Shown piece by piece: positions 16,822 to 26,675 of a stretch of DNA of 64,000 bases. The notes beneath the pieces are model-generated. The model saw nothing but the letters and a program-made list of their open reading frames with translations. It was not told the DNA's origin and did not search any database. Source of the stretch: Desulfopila aestuarii DSM 18488. GTDB taxonomy: Bacteria > Desulfobacterota > Desulfobulbia > Desulfobulbales > Desulfocapsaceae. Position numbers and translations under genes: made by a program. Location: the NCBI GenBank assembly GCA_945863875.1, contig CAMBBS010000011.1, forward strand, positions 1 to 64,000, given 5' to 3'. Numbering within the stretch: the first letter of the stretch is position 1; every line of letters starts with the position of its first letter.

Positions 16822-17589
16822 ATGAACGCCAAGCAAGCAGAAAAGACCACGGATGATTCTCCAATCATCACTATCGAAAACATGCACAAGTGGTATGGGG
16901 ATTTTCACGTTCTCAAAAACATCAATCTGACCGTCAAGAAAGGGGAACGGATCGTTATCTGCGGCCCTTCCGGCTCCGGGAAATCGACCCTGATCCGGTG
17001 CATAAACCGTCTTGAAGAACATCAGCGCGGGAAGATTATCGTCGACGGTATTGAATTGACCAATGATTTGAAAAATATCGAGAAGATCCGCACCGAGGTA
17101 GGCATGGTGTTTCAGCATTTCAACCTGTTCCCCCACCTGACCATCCTGGAAAACCTCACGCTGGGGCCAATCTGGGTGAGAAAAACCCCGAAAAAAGAGG
17201 CCGAGGAGATCGCCATGTACTACCTGGAAAAGGTGCGCATCGCCGAACAGGCGCATAAGTTTCCAGGCCAGCTTTCCGGTGGACAGCAGCAGCGGGTGGC
17301 CATCGCCCGCAGTCTGTGCATGAAACCCAACGCCATGCTCTTTGACGAGCCGACCTCCGCCCTCGACCCGGAAATGGTGAAGGAGGTGCTCGATGTCATG
17401 ATCAGCCTGGCCCAGGACGGCATGACCATGCTGGTCGTCAGCCACGAAATGGGCTTTGCCAAGAGTGTCGCCCACCGGGTCCTGTTTATGGATGGCGGCG
17501 AGGTCCTGGAAGAAAATAGTCCCGAGGAATTTTTCAATAATCCGCAGCATGAGCGGACCCAACTCTTCTTAAGCCAGATTCTTGATTGA
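16822..17589 (+). CDS. aapP: Amino acid ABC transporter ATPase
   Basis: The cytoplasmic ATPase of the Aap importer, 255 residues. Walker A is GPSGSGKST, the Q-loop region reads [15 protein letters not shown], the signature is [15 protein letters not shown], and Walker B is [13 protein letters not shown]. The switch His is in [10 protein letters not shown]. The sequence is of the GlnQ/HisP/AapP class, with a typical length. It closes the operon. Confidence 0.94.
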   Translation: MNAKQAEKTTDDSPIITIENMHKWYGDFHVLKNINLTVKKGERIVICGPSGSGKSTLIRCINRLEEHQRGKIIVDGIELTNDLKNIEKIRTEVGMVFQHFNLFPHLTILENLTLGPIWVRKTPKKEAEEIAMYYLEKVRIAEQAHKFPGQLSGGQQQRVAIARSLCMKPNAMLFDEPTSALDPEMVKEVLDVMISLAQDGMTMLVVSHEMGFAKSVAHRVLFMDGGEVLEENSPEEFFNNPQHERTQLFLSQILD

Positions 17590-17684
17590 TCACCCAGGAA
17601 CTGATGGAACCGCTCTGCCGCCCATCCATCTGCCTACCGCGGCATAACTGACGAGCGCAGACTTTTATTCTTCTGGGAACTCCG

Positions 17685-18308
17685 ATGCTCAACCTGTCTC
17701 TGCTTGCTGTTTTTATTCCCACATGCTTTATGATTTCCCTCACCCCGGGCATGTGCATGACCCTTTCCCTCACCCTCGGGATGTCTCTTGGCCTGCGTCG
17801 CACCTTCTGGATGATGTGGGGGGAACTGGCGGGCGTTGCCCTGGTGTCGGTTTCCGCTGTGGCCGGGGTGGCGACGATTATGCTCAGCCATCCAACACTG
17901 TTCCTTGTGCTGAAATTGGCCGGCAGCGGTTATCTGCTCTACCTTGGCGTACAGCTCTTTCGATCAAAGGGAAAAATGGCCCTGGACGGGAACCGTCAAT
18001 CGACACCGGCAATCAGCCACAGGGCACTAGCCGGTCAGGGTTTCATGACCGCCGTGTCCAATCCCAAGGGCTGGGCCTTTATGATCGCCTTATTGCCGCC
18101 TTTCGTCGACCGGACCTATCCGCTTTTGCCGCAAATGACCATTTTGCTGCTTATCCTGCTGACCATTGAATTCATCTGCCTGATCATTTATGCCGGCGGT
18201 GGCCGAGGCCTCAGATCCTTTCTGGAGAACAGGGGCGGCGCCGCTATCCTCAATAACACAGCCGGTGCCTTAATGATCGGAGTCGGTGGCTGGCTGGCCT
18301 TCAGCTGA
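17685..18308 (+). CDS. LysE/RhtB-family exporter
   Basis: A 207-residue inner-membrane protein with about six helices. The family signature near the N terminus is SLTPGMCMTLSLTLGMSLGLRR, and the middle has SGYLLYLGVQLFRSK and TAVSNPKGWAFMIALLPPFV. RhtB-type proteins export amino acids such as threonine, homoserine or leucine. Its location just after an amino-acid importer suggests a balancing outflow, but it is 95 bases from aapP and may have its own transcript. The 3' end lies 1 base from the convergent SLC13 gene. Confidence 0.85.
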   Translation: MLNLSLLAVFIPTCFMISLTPGMCMTLSLTLGMSLGLRRTFWMMWGELAGVALVSVSAVAGVATIMLSHPTLFLVLKLAGSGYLLYLGVQLFRSKGKMALDGNRQSTPAISHRALAGQGFMTAVSNPKGWAFMIALLPPFVDRTYPLLPQMTILLLILLTIEFICLIIYAGGGRGLRSFLENRGGAAILNNTAGALMIGVGGWLAFS

Positions 18309-18309
18309 T

Positions 18310-20160
18310 TCAAATGGCAAACAGGAACTTGAGACAGAGCATCAGCACCCCGGTATATAAGACGGTCATACCCAGCCCCGCCCGTATATAATCCTTCGTC
18401 TTATACCCTCCGGGGCGCATAATCAGCGCGTTGACCTGGTGCGTCGGCAGGATAAAGGTGTTCGATGCGGAAACCGCGACCACAAGGGCGGCAACCAGCG
18501 GATCAGTACCGACTCCAGATGCCATGTTCATGGCCAGAGGAACCATCAGCACCACCGCCCCCACATTGGAGGCGACCAGAGAAAAAAAGGAGGTCAGCAG
18601 GGATATCACCAGCATAAGCAGCAGCGGGCTGGGATCCCCAACCGCACCAAGCACCTTTTGGGCAATATACGCCGCCGTGCCGGTTATCTCAAAGGCCGTA
18701 CCAAGAGGAATAAGTCCGGAAAGCAGGAAGACCGTACGCCAGTCAACCGCTTCATAGGCACGGTCTGCCGGGATGATCCTGGTCAGTATCATGCCCAGGG
18801 CCCCGGTGAGCAGGGCAATGGACAGTTTCACCTCAAAAACCAGGGCCAGCGTCAAGGCCATTATAAGGAAAAAAACCGCGCAACGGGTACGCTCGGGTTT
18901 GAGTTCCTCGCCCCGGATGTCATCGAGCAGGGCAATGTCCATCTGATCGGTTAATAAGCGAAACTGCTTCCAGCGCCCCTGCATGAGAATGGTATCACCC
19001 TGCTGCAGCTCGGTGACGTTTATTTTCTCCATGATGATTTTATCCCCACGGACAATAGCCAGGGGATTAATCTGAAAGAGCCGGCGAAACTGCAGTTCCT
19101 CCATGGTGTGCTGACTGAGATTTGAGTGCGGGATGACCACGCCCTCGACGACCCCCGATTCATCGGGAAAGTTTTCATCCGCGAATACGTCGTGTTCCGG
19201 CTTGATCAGCCAGCCCTGCTCATCGACCAGCCGCTGGATATTTTTCTCGCTGCTCATCACCCAAAGAGAGTCTCCTGCCTCGATAACTGAATCCTTTGTG
19301 GGAGCAAACTCTTTCTTATAACCTTCTTTTTTCGCAATACCGATCACGGTTACGTGATATCGTGGACGGATCTCCAGTTCGCCAAGGGTGTGGCTGGGAT
19401 AAAATGCCGGCACAGCCAGTTCATAGCTGTGTCCGACTTCACCTCCATATATTTCCTGCAGCCGCCTGTCCGTGCATGTATCATCATCGAGACGACAGAC
19501 ACTGGCCGGGAGGATTTTTTTGCCAAAGACGGCAAAATAGCTAATGGCCGTAACAAGAAGCGCTATCCCTATGGGGGTAACCGCCAGCAGGCCAAAAGGG
19601 ACAAACGGCCGGTTGGTGACGGCTTGAGGATTATTCTGCCACCACGCCTCCATAAGATCATTCAACATAATCAGCGGACTTGAACCGACAAGAGTGAGAC
19701 AACCGCCGATAATCGCACAAAAGCCCATGGGCATCAGAATTCTGCTGGCGGAAAAATTCAGTTGCCGGCTGATGCGCATGGTAGCCGGCATAAAAAGGGC
19801 TGCCGCACCGATGTTCTGCATAAAACTGGAAATAAGGGCCACGGTCAGGGAGATAACCGCCATGATTCTGTTTTCGCTCCGGCCGACAACTTTGATGATC
19901 TGTCCCGCCACTGCATTCATCACCCCGGTTTTGTTCAAGCCAGCACCGATAATCATCACGGCGATTATTGACACCACCGCATTCGAACTGAGACCGGCAA
20001 TTGCCTGCTCCGCCGACAAAACACCGGTCAAAGGCAACAGGACCATCATGAGCAGGCCAACGAGGTCGACACGTAACAGGTCCGAGACAAATAGAAAAAT
20101 AGCCAAGCCAAGTAAACCAAAGACAATCATCATGTCCCGGGTGATCACCACTGCTTCCAT
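18310..20160 (-). CDS. SLC13-family permease with two RCK_C domains
   Basis: A 616-residue inner-membrane transporter of the DASS/SLC13 type. Two hydrophobic halves with helices flank a cytoplasmic part of about 170 residues that contains two TrkA/RCK_C-like segments (one with GELEIRPRYHVTVIGIAKKEG, the second with MEELQFRRLFQINPLAIVRGDK). The C-terminal half has PLGTAFEITG and SNTFILPTHQVNALIMRPGGY. Members with this arrangement take up sulfate, other oxyanions or dicarboxylates with Na+ or H+; sulfate is plausible if the host reduces sulfate. The ATG at 20160 has AGGAGA at 7 bases, so the upstream ATG codons were rejected. Confidence 0.85.
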   Translation of the reverse strand: MEAVVITRDMMIVFGLLGLAIFLFVSDLLRVDLVGLLMMVLLPLTGVLSAEQAIAGLSSNAVVSIIAVMIIGAGLNKTGVMNAVAGQIIKVVGRSENRIMAVISLTVALISSFMQNIGAAALFMPATMRISRQLNFSASRILMPMGFCAIIGGCLTLVGSSPLIMLNDLMEAWWQNNPQAVTNRPFVPFGLLAVTPIGIALLVTAISYFAVFGKKILPASVCRLDDDTCTDRRLQEIYGGEVGHSYELAVPAFYPSHTLGELEIRPRYHVTVIGIAKKEGYKKEFAPTKDSVIEAGDSLWVMSSEKNIQRLVDEQGWLIKPEHDVFADENFPDESGVVEGVVIPHSNLSQHTMEELQFRRLFQINPLAIVRGDKIIMEKINVTELQQGDTILMQGRWKQFRLLTDQMDIALLDDIRGEELKPERTRCAVFFLIMALTLALVFEVKLSIALLTGALGMILTRIIPADRAYEAVDWRTVFLLSGLIPLGTAFEITGTAAYIAQKVLGAVGDPSPLLLMLVISLLTSFFSLVASNVGAVVLMVPLAMNMASGVGTDPLVAALVVAVSASNTFILPTHQVNALIMRPGGYKTKDYIRAGLGMTVLYTGVLMLCLKFLFAI

Positions 20161-20574
20161 ATGCATTTCTCCTAAAATGTCGGATTGAATAGACGCGAGA
20201 ACCAACTGCGGATAAAGGAACGTCGTAAAGGAAAAAAATACCTCCGTTCAAAACGAACTTCAAGGGTATTTTATTTTATCATTAATTTCTTAACAATCAT
20301 TGTTCGATCCATGGGCAATCGAGAAAAGCACTCTCCCGGCCTCATCCATATCTCTTTCCCGTTGCACTGAACGGTGCGGGATGCCGCCGGGCCAGAGCAT
20401 TTTAGCCGGATCGGCCATGCCGGAGACAACCGGCCCGTGGCCGGGCACAAACCACACATTCGAGGCAGGAATCACATGCTATTCTCTGGAGATACTCTGT
20501 CAGAGAATCCCTTGCCAAAGCAACAGATATCTTTTAGCCGCGGCCATCACCCCTTTCTCCTGGTGATGCAGAGG
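20161..20574. other. Intergenic region, possible metallohydrolase fragment
   Basis: No intact gene is present. On the minus strand around 20400-20475 a short frame reads SNVWFVPGHGPVVSG, which resembles the metal-binding PGHGP segment of metallo-beta-lactamase proteins. It is not joined to any further recognisable sequence, so it is at best a relic. The promoter of the SLC13 gene is expected near 20170-20260. Confidence 0.3.
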
Positions 20575-20919
20575 TCATCGGGGTTGCGGCTGATTATGTA
20601 TTTTATGGAAATAGAGGGGGATCAGGACAAACCATTCCAACCGTTCATCAAAATGTACCGCCACGCCGCCGTCGTCATTCCGAAGTATGGTTCCAGTGAC
20701 ATTCTCAATCACCAGACGACTGTGCGCCCCCTCGAAAACAATTTCGATATCACATTTTTGTCCAGCATCGGGGCAGCTACCCATTTCCATGAACAAGCCG
20801 GTTATACTGATATCCCGTAAGGTCCCGCTGTACTTCTTCTCCGTTTCCTGCACAGCGCAGAATCCCTTTGACACAAATGGCGTTCGAACCGACACTCTGC
20901 GTTCATCCGACTTATCCAT
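20575..20919 (-). CDS. PilZ-domain protein
   Basis: A single-domain cytoplasmic PilZ protein of 114 residues. The cyclic-di-GMP binding pattern is complete: the N-terminal ERRVSVRTP (RxxxR) and, after a strand, RDISITGLFMEMG (D/NxSxxG). The rest forms the small barrel (CDIEIVFEG, VTGTILRNDDGGVAVHFDE). Such proteins relay c-di-GMP levels to motility or envelope machinery. No partner gene is adjacent, so the output is not known. Confidence 0.85.
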   Translation of the reverse strand: MDKSDERRVSVRTPFVSKGFCAVQETEKKYSGTLRDISITGLFMEMGSCPDAGQKCDIEIVFEGAHSRLVIENVTGTILRNDDGGVAVHFDERLEWFVLIPLYFHKIHNQPQPR

Positions 20920-21256
20920 ATTTCAACACCTTTTTTCCCAAAAAACCTGTTTCACCAAGAAAATAGACTATATCAAGGTGGTGATGATAAACAAATCGCT
21001 CAAGAAAATCGACTGTCAAATCTCAATATATTCAGACCCCGTCAACAGACCCTGAAAACAGGTAACATTCATGGACACATTTAAGTCCTCATTAAATCAA
21101 AATGTGTCATTTTGCAGCAAAAATGACGAAATTCATCTATTTTCTGGCCTGGATTGTCCAATCACGATGTCATATGCTGCATAATCAACCAGTTACGACC
21201 AGTCAGGTATTCGGTTTTTACGGGGTCTGGATGTAAAGGAATCGATGTTTTTTTAT
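20920..21256. other. Gene-free region between PilZ gene and thyA
   Basis: I see no gene. The region is A+T-rich and contains an imperfect inverted repeat around 21104-21128 (GTCATTTT ... AAAAATGAC). Its function is unclear. It should hold the promoter of the PilZ gene (near 20930-20990). Confidence 0.35.
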
Positions 21257-22108
21257 TTAAACGGCAAACTCGTACTTAATGGCAGGATGATGTTTATAGT
21301 TAACCAGCCGGAAGTCATCCGGAGTTACCCACGTTTCAAGATCGCGCAGTGTTTTAATATTCGGATTAATTTCCAGTTTCGGCAGGGGCAATGGCGTACG
21401 CTTCAGCTGCACATCGCGTAACAGTTCGAGCTGGTCTTCGTAGATATGGGCGTTAACAATTTTATGGAAGGCCCGTGCCGGTTTGAGTCCGGTTATCTGC
21501 GCCATGATCATCAGCAGCCAGCCGACCTGCACCTGATTAAAACCGTGGCCCAGGGGCAGATCGTCCGAGCGCTGGTAGGAAGTCAGGTACAGCTTCCCTC
21601 CGAGAATGCTGAAGGTATGCGTGTGCATACAGGAATTCAGGCAGGCGCGGTCGCGCTCGCCCGGATTCATAAAGGTCATTATTTCACTTCGGTTATCAAT
21701 CCCCTGGCGCAGATCATCGTACAGATTCTGCAATTGATCGATGGGTTCACCTTCCGGATTACGCCAGTCCCTCCCCTGAGCGCCATAACATCGGCCCATG
21801 TCATCGACCCCTTTGCGAAAAGGATTAGCCAGCCAGGCCGCATTGTCATTGGCATTCGCATTCCAGGTATTACAGCCGATTTTTCTAAAATCGGCCGCAC
21901 TGGTGTACCCTCTGAGATAGCCGAGCATTTCGGCTATCGCCGACTTCCAGTACAGTTTTTTGGTCGTTAAGACCGGCAGCAAGCCCTCACTGACATCATA
22001 TTCCAGATCGGCGTTAATGACGCTAAGGCAACGCTTAGCGGTCCGCATATTTTCAACCCATTCGCCGCTGTCGATGACACGCCGGCATAATTCCAAGTAT
22101 TGTTTCAT
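21257..22108 (-). CDS. thyA: Thymidylate synthase
   Basis: ThyA methylates dUMP to dTMP with methylene-tetrahydrofolate. The 283-residue protein is of the divergent subgroup found in Vibrio and Shewanella relatives. The catalytic Cys is in [11 protein letters not shown] rather than the usual PPCH context, followed by [15 protein letters not shown] for dUMP binding and [12 protein letters not shown]. The N terminus has [14 protein letters not shown] in place of the normal TGT loop. It is the only thymidine gene here; no folA is adjacent. The gene diverges from rarA. Confidence 0.92.
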   Translation of the reverse strand: MKQYLELCRRVIDSGEWVENMRTAKRCLSVINADLEYDVSEGLLPVLTTKKLYWKSAIAEMLGYLRGYTSAADFRKIGCNTWNANANDNAAWLANPFRKGVDDMGRCYGAQGRDWRNPEGEPIDQLQNLYDDLRQGIDNRSEIMTFMNPGERDRACLNSCMHTHTFSILGGKLYLTSYQRSDDLPLGHGFNQVQVGWLLMIMAQITGLKPARAFHKIVNAHIYEDQLELLRDVQLKRTPLPLPKLEINPNIKTLRDLETWVTPDDFRLVNYKHHPAIKYEFAV

Positions 22109-22298
22109 TTCGACCCTTGACCTTTTGACTTTTCTGACAAAAAAAACAGGAAAATAATTTCGAAGACACTACAGTATGCGGATCAGCAAATAACCCGAAC
22201 CAGAAGAAATATTGTGCATATTCCGCAAGACTTGACAAACCCGTAAAGGCATCATTCTTCGAATGGCTACGTAAAAGACTTCAACTCTATAAAAAAGC

Positions 22299-23636
22299 AT
22301 GAAACAAATATCAGTTTTTGAAGGCTCCCCCCGACCAACGGAAATACCTCTGGCGGAGAAAGCCAGACCCCAGATACTGGCGGAGATAGTCGGCCAGGAT
22401 AAACTTTTGGCCTCCGGCAGTGCGCTGCAGCGCATGATCGAAGACGATGAATTCGGCTCTTTCATCCTCTGGGGTCCGCCCGGTACCGGAAAAACGACGA
22501 TAGCCAAATTTATTGAGTTGCAAACCCGCCATACTTTCTGTTCGTTCAGTGCCGTCATGAGCAAAATCGGTGACGTGAAAGCACTGATGGAACACGCACG
22601 GCAGGTCCACCTCTACGAAAACCGCAATACCATCGTCTTCGTCGATGAAATCCACCGCTTTAACAAATCACAGCAGGACGCCTTTCTACCTTATGTGGAG
22701 TCGGGTGCGGTCATCCTTATTGGCGCGACGACGGAAAACCCGTCGTTTGAAGTGATTTCCGCGCTGCTCTCGAGATGTCACGTCTTTGTCCTCGAACCTT
22801 TGTCTGAACCCGACCTCCAGACTATCCTGGCCCGGGCCCTGCCAAAAATAGCCAAACGATTAACTATCGATGACAACGCTCTGCTGCTGCTCGCCGAAAA
22901 AGCATGCGGCGATGCCAGAAGAGCACTGAACGATCTCCAGCTGGTTTGCCGCAATGCCGAGATCGGCGACCATATCACCAAAGATTTCGTGGCAAAATCG
23001 GTACAGAAGAAATCCCTCTTCTACGACAAGCGCGGTGAGGAACATTTCAACATCATCTCGGTCTTTCAAAAATCGATCCGCGGCAGCGACCCGCAGGCGG
23101 CACTCTATTGGCTTGCCAGGATGCTTGAGGCCGGGGAGGATCCGCTCTACATCACCCGACGACTGGTGCGAATAGCATCGGAGGATGTCGGTCTGGCCGA
23201 CCCGCAGGCAATAATCCAGGCAATTGCTATCAAAGACGCCGTGCATTTCCTCGGCATGCCGGAGGCAAACACCGCACTCAGCCAGTTGACCGTCTATCTG
23301 GCCACCGCCCCGAAGAGCAACGCCCTGGAAAGCGCCTACAACAGCGCCAAGGCTGATGCTGAACAAACAAGCCATCTCAAGGTACCCTTTTCCGTCCGCA
23401 ACGCCCCGACCAAACTTATGCAGGAACTGGGCTACCACAAAGGATATCGTTATGCCCATGACTACGAAAACCATTATAGCTATCAGCGATACTTTCCCGA
23501 GAATATGGCTGAAAAAACATACTACACCCCATCTCAATTCGGTTTTGAAAAAGAGATACAAAAAAGGCTTGAATGGTGGAACAAGCTGAAAGACCGTCAG
23601 ATGCAGAAGCCGGATACAACCCCTGAAGAAAAATGA
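22299..23636 (+). CDS. rarA: Replication-associated recombination protein RarA
   Basis: A 445-residue AAA+ ATPase of the RarA/MgsA/WRNIP1 family that works at stalled replication forks with SSB and clamp loader. Walker A is WGPPGTGKTTIA, Walker B is VFVDEIHRFNKSQQD, sensor 1 reads LIGATTENPSFEV, and the sensor-2 region reads CGDARRALNDLQL. The C-terminal tetramerisation part has RMLEAGEDPLYITRRLVRIASEDVGLADP and the final GYHKGYRYAHDYENHY, typical of the family. The length is complete. It diverges from thyA with about 190 bases between them. Confidence 0.95.
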   Translation: MKQISVFEGSPRPTEIPLAEKARPQILAEIVGQDKLLASGSALQRMIEDDEFGSFILWGPPGTGKTTIAKFIELQTRHTFCSFSAVMSKIGDVKALMEHARQVHLYENRNTIVFVDEIHRFNKSQQDAFLPYVESGAVILIGATTENPSFEVISALLSRCHVFVLEPLSEPDLQTILARALPKIAKRLTIDDNALLLLAEKACGDARRALNDLQLVCRNAEIGDHITKDFVAKSVQKKSLFYDKRGEEHFNIISVFQKSIRGSDPQAALYWLARMLEAGEDPLYITRRLVRIASEDVGLADPQAIIQAIAIKDAVHFLGMPEANTALSQLTVYLATAPKSNALESAYNSAKADAEQTSHLKVPFSVRNAPTKLMQELGYHKGYRYAHDYENHYSYQRYFPENMAEKTYYTPSQFGFEKEIQKRLEWWNKLKDRQMQKPDTTPEEK

Positions 23637-23820
23637 GCCCTGACGAGCAGCCGCTTTTCGACCGCCTAAAGTTACTCGGCCACGGCGCAGGAGCAGGACA
23701 GACGGCCATTTTTCTGTTTTCTATTACCGCCGCACATGGTAGTAAATGGTAGTATCATAGCAACACTTGCCCTTATCTTCCCTGGAACTTTTATTTATTT
23801 GTCTCTTTCTCTGATTGCTG

Positions 23821-24672
23821 ATGAGTTTTTTCTACGACAAGATTACCTACATTTTTGATCCATTGCATCATTTGTGGGAACATGAAAAAATGCACCGGAA
23901 GATCTCCTACGGGCTGGTGCTCTTTTTTCTTTGCAGCATCATCAGCATTGAGTTGAACCGTCGCAACCTGCTCCCTGCTTCTCTGGCCTCGGCGGTGCCG
24001 AAGAACCATTTCTTTGCCGTGCAGGCGGCCTTTACCGTGGTCCTCATCCTCGAGGTGATCAGCCTGGTTTTTACTATTCCCTGCTCGTTTAGCCGGTCGG
24101 TCGGAAAACAGTTTGAGATTCTTGCCCTTATTCTCATGCGCAATGCCTTCAAAGAGCTCTCTTACTTTCCTGAACCAATAACCTTTCAGGGCAATGAACA
24201 GGCCGTTTTATACATACTTTCCGATGGGTTCGGGGCATTGCTCATCTTTGCCCTGCTTGGCTACTATTATATAGTGCAGCCTCGGACCACCGATGAAAAA
24301 ATGCAGCCGGCGGATCTGTACAGTTTTGTCGCCGCCAAGAAAGGCATTGCCTTGATACTGCTGTCAATTTTTATCTTCATGGGCGTCAACAGCGCTCTTG
24401 CGACACTTGCCGGCACGGAGCATACCGACTTTCTGCACGGGTTTTACACTCTTTTGATCCTTACAGATATCCTGGTGGTGTTGATCTCGCAGTGCTACCA
24501 GCCGTCTTTTTATGCGGTTTTTCGCAACTCGGGCTTTGCCCTGTCGACGTTGATCATCCGCATTGCCCTGGCCGCCCCACCCTTTTATAACGTCCTGCTC
24601 GGTCTTGCCGCGGCGCTTTTTGCCATTCTGCTTACCCTCGTCAGCCGAAGCCTCTTTTTAAAAAAGAAATAG
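23821..24672 (+). CDS. Polytopic membrane protein, unknown function
   Basis: A 283-residue integral membrane protein with about seven hydrophobic segments (for instance GLVLFFLCSIISIEL, FTVVLILEVISLVFTIP, GALLIFALLGYYYIV, IALILLSIFIFMGV). A charged N terminus begins MSFFYDKITYIFDP. I do not recognise the family. A TTG two codons upstream is possible, but the ATG is used here. The gene is convergent with amrS, only 14 bases apart. Confidence 0.7.
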   Translation: MSFFYDKITYIFDPLHHLWEHEKMHRKISYGLVLFFLCSIISIELNRRNLLPASLASAVPKNHFFAVQAAFTVVLILEVISLVFTIPCSFSRSVGKQFEILALILMRNAFKELSYFPEPITFQGNEQAVLYILSDGFGALLIFALLGYYYIVQPRTTDEKMQPADLYSFVAAKKGIALILLSIFIFMGVNSALATLAGTEHTDFLHGFYTLLILTDILVVLISQCYQPSFYAVFRNSGFALSTLIIRIALAAPPFYNVLLGLAAALFAILLTLVSRSLFLKKK

Positions 24673-24686
24673 TCCCTTGGCGATGA

Positions 24687-25730
24687 CTATTCCCAGACAC
24701 CCGGAATAACACTGCCGCAGTGGGGGCAGCGGCCAACCTGAAGATGGTTGGCCTCTACCTGAAAACCATGACGTTTAATCACCGTCTTTTTACAGGAGGG
24801 ACAGGCGGTATTTTCCCCCACCACTTCCGGTCTGTTGCCGGTATAGACATAGTCCAGCCCCTGGGCAAAACCTATTTCCCTTGCCCTGACGAGTATTTCC
24901 CCACCGGTGGGCGGCACATGCAGCATTTTGTGGCTGGGATAAAATCCGGTGACGTGCCACGGCATCTTGCGGTCGATACCAGCGAGAAAGGAAGCGATCT
25001 CGGTTAATTCCTGCTCACTATCATTCATGCCGGGAATGATCAGCGTCGTCACCTCGACCCAGACCCCCAGCTCCTTGAACCGGGCGATCGACTCCAGCAC
25101 CGGAGCCCGCCGTGCCCCACAGACTTTTTTGTAAAAGGAATCGCGGAAGGACTTCAGGTCGATATTTATTGCTGTCAAAACAGGGGCGAGTATTCGACTG
25201 GCCGCATCGGACATATAGCCATTGGAGACAAAGATATTTTTCAGTCCCTTTTCCACCGCCGCGACAGAACAATCATAAGCATATTCAAAGAATATCGTCG
25301 GTTCGACGTAGGTGTAACTGATCGACCGGCAATCGTTTTCAATGGCTGAGGCAACGATGGTTTTCGGATGACGATACACTCCGGAACTGGACACATCCAT
25401 ATCTCCAGGTACTTGCGAAATCGAGGCATTCTGGCAATGCAGACAGCGAAAATTACAGCCAAGAGTGGAAATGGAATAGGAAAAACTTCCCGGCAGGACA
25501 TGAAAGAGGGGTTTTTTTTCGATGGGATCGATATGTTCCGCAACAACCCTGCCATAGACCAGGCTGACGATGGCCTCGCCTCTTCGCTCTCTTACGTGGC
25601 AAATGCCGCGCTGTCCCTCGCGCAGAGCACAGGCATGGGCACAAATCGCGCACTGCAGTTTGCCGTCCTCCCTTCTGAAGTACATCGCGTAAGGAGTAAG
25701 GGTGGTGTGTTTTTGGTTAGTATCAGCCAT
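24687..25730 (-). CDS. amrS: AmmeMemoRadiSam radical SAM enzyme
   Basis: A 347-residue radical SAM protein of the AmrS family, once called PflA-like. An N-terminal Cys region (CAICAHACALREGQRGICHVR) is followed by the iron-sulfur motif CNFRCLHC at residues 92-99. SAM-binding segments follow (YTYVEPTIFFEYAYDC, NIFVSNGYM). The end has a zinc-ribbon-like part (CPSCKK ... CPHCG), which is common in this group. The wider AmmeMemoRadiSam system includes an AMMECR1 and a Memo protein, but neither is encoded nearby. The reaction is not established. It is about 140 bases downstream of bpt. Confidence 0.85.
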   Translation of the reverse strand: MADTNQKHTTLTPYAMYFRREDGKLQCAICAHACALREGQRGICHVRERRGEAIVSLVYGRVVAEHIDPIEKKPLFHVLPGSFSYSISTLGCNFRCLHCQNASISQVPGDMDVSSSGVYRHPKTIVASAIENDCRSISYTYVEPTIFFEYAYDCSVAAVEKGLKNIFVSNGYMSDAASRILAPVLTAINIDLKSFRDSFYKKVCGARRAPVLESIARFKELGVWVEVTTLIIPGMNDSEQELTEIASFLAGIDRKMPWHVTGFYPSHKMLHVPPTGGEILVRAREIGFAQGLDYVYTGNRPEVVGENTACPSCKKTVIKRHGFQVEANHLQVGRCPHCGSVIPGVWE

Positions 25731-25873
25731 AATATCTCCACATAAAAGTGTTCAGCAACGAACAGTTATCAAGAAGAAATAGTGCTGCCGCAACCGTTCA
25801 AGCTACTTTTACACGTTAATCACTTGCCTTTTGAATACCAAATAAAAGCATGGGGCAACATGAGGCAATGCGG

Positions 25874-26623
25874 TCATGTAACACAGTGCCATTTGCCTTT
25901 CGAAAAGAGATAATGCGGCCGGAAATTGCTTTTATAACTCATTGCCGGCACTGAGTGAATAAGATATCCGAGATACAGATACTCAACCTCCCACTCGAGA
26001 CAGAGATCTATCAGCTGCATGATGTTATAGGTGCCGAGACTGCGCGACGACTCATCCGGATCAAAATAAAAGTAGACGGCATTCAACCAGTTATAGCCGA
26101 TATCAATAACCGCCGTGCCCACCAGGCGACCATCTATACGGTATTGTATCTGGGCGCTGTTGACGATATGATTCAGAAAAAAATCCCGATAATAGCCCAG
26201 GGCATTATTGTTTTCCCGCGGATAGCGCCTCCGCAGGAATTTTTCGCACAGCTGCAGGGTTTCCTCATCGGCCTGCAGCGGTGAAATGGCCATCTGCACA
26301 TCCTGGTTTTTTTTCACCGCCCGTCGCTGATTCCGATTCGGTCGAAACTCGTCCGGGTGCAACCGAATGGGCATGCAGGCGAAACAATGGGGACACTGCA
26401 TATCATAAAGACAGTTGCCGTTTCGTCGGTAGCCCGCCGAGAGAAAGAGCTCCATCGCCCGTTCACTGAGGGGCGCAAAAGTGGCCTGATGAAACCGTGC
26501 CACAAATGGCAGACCATAGGGACAGCCGATATCAATGGAGATAAAAAGGTGTTCCACCCGGGAGAGCAGCCTGGAAAACTCCCCGGCGCATTTCTCGTCG
26601 TATGTAAAAGTAACGTCTCTCAT
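25874..26623 (-). CDS. bpt: Aspartate/glutamate leucyltransferase
   Basis: Bpt transfers leucine from tRNA to N-terminal Asp or Glu, which marks proteins for ClpS-ClpAP degradation. The 249-residue protein shows family marks: a Cys-containing N-terminal domain (GNCLYDMQCPHCFACMPIRL), RRAVKKNQDV, and the GNAT-like C-terminal part with VGTAVIDIGYNWLNAVYFYFDPDE, LGTYNIMQLI and YLYLGYLI. The gene lies 52 bases downstream of gdhA on the same strand, so they may share a transcript. Confidence 0.9.
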   Translation of the reverse strand: MRDVTFTYDEKCAGEFSRLLSRVEHLFISIDIGCPYGLPFVARFHQATFAPLSERAMELFLSAGYRRNGNCLYDMQCPHCFACMPIRLHPDEFRPNRNQRRAVKKNQDVQMAISPLQADEETLQLCEKFLRRRYPRENNNALGYYRDFFLNHIVNSAQIQYRIDGRLVGTAVIDIGYNWLNAVYFYFDPDESSRSLGTYNIMQLIDLCLEWEVEYLYLGYLIHSVPAMSYKSNFRPHYLFSKGKWHCVT

Positions 26624-26675
26624 GCTTGCCTCTGCAGGTCGGAGATGCTTTTTCAGAGCAATCAGTCAATGCCGC

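Noticed and set aside
20374-20820. Frame containing LFSGDTLSEN on plus strand, and PGHGPVV on the minus strand
   Set aside because: Both recall metallo-beta-lactamase phrases, but neither is linked to other parts of the fold; the plus one overlaps the PilZ gene. Chance or relic.
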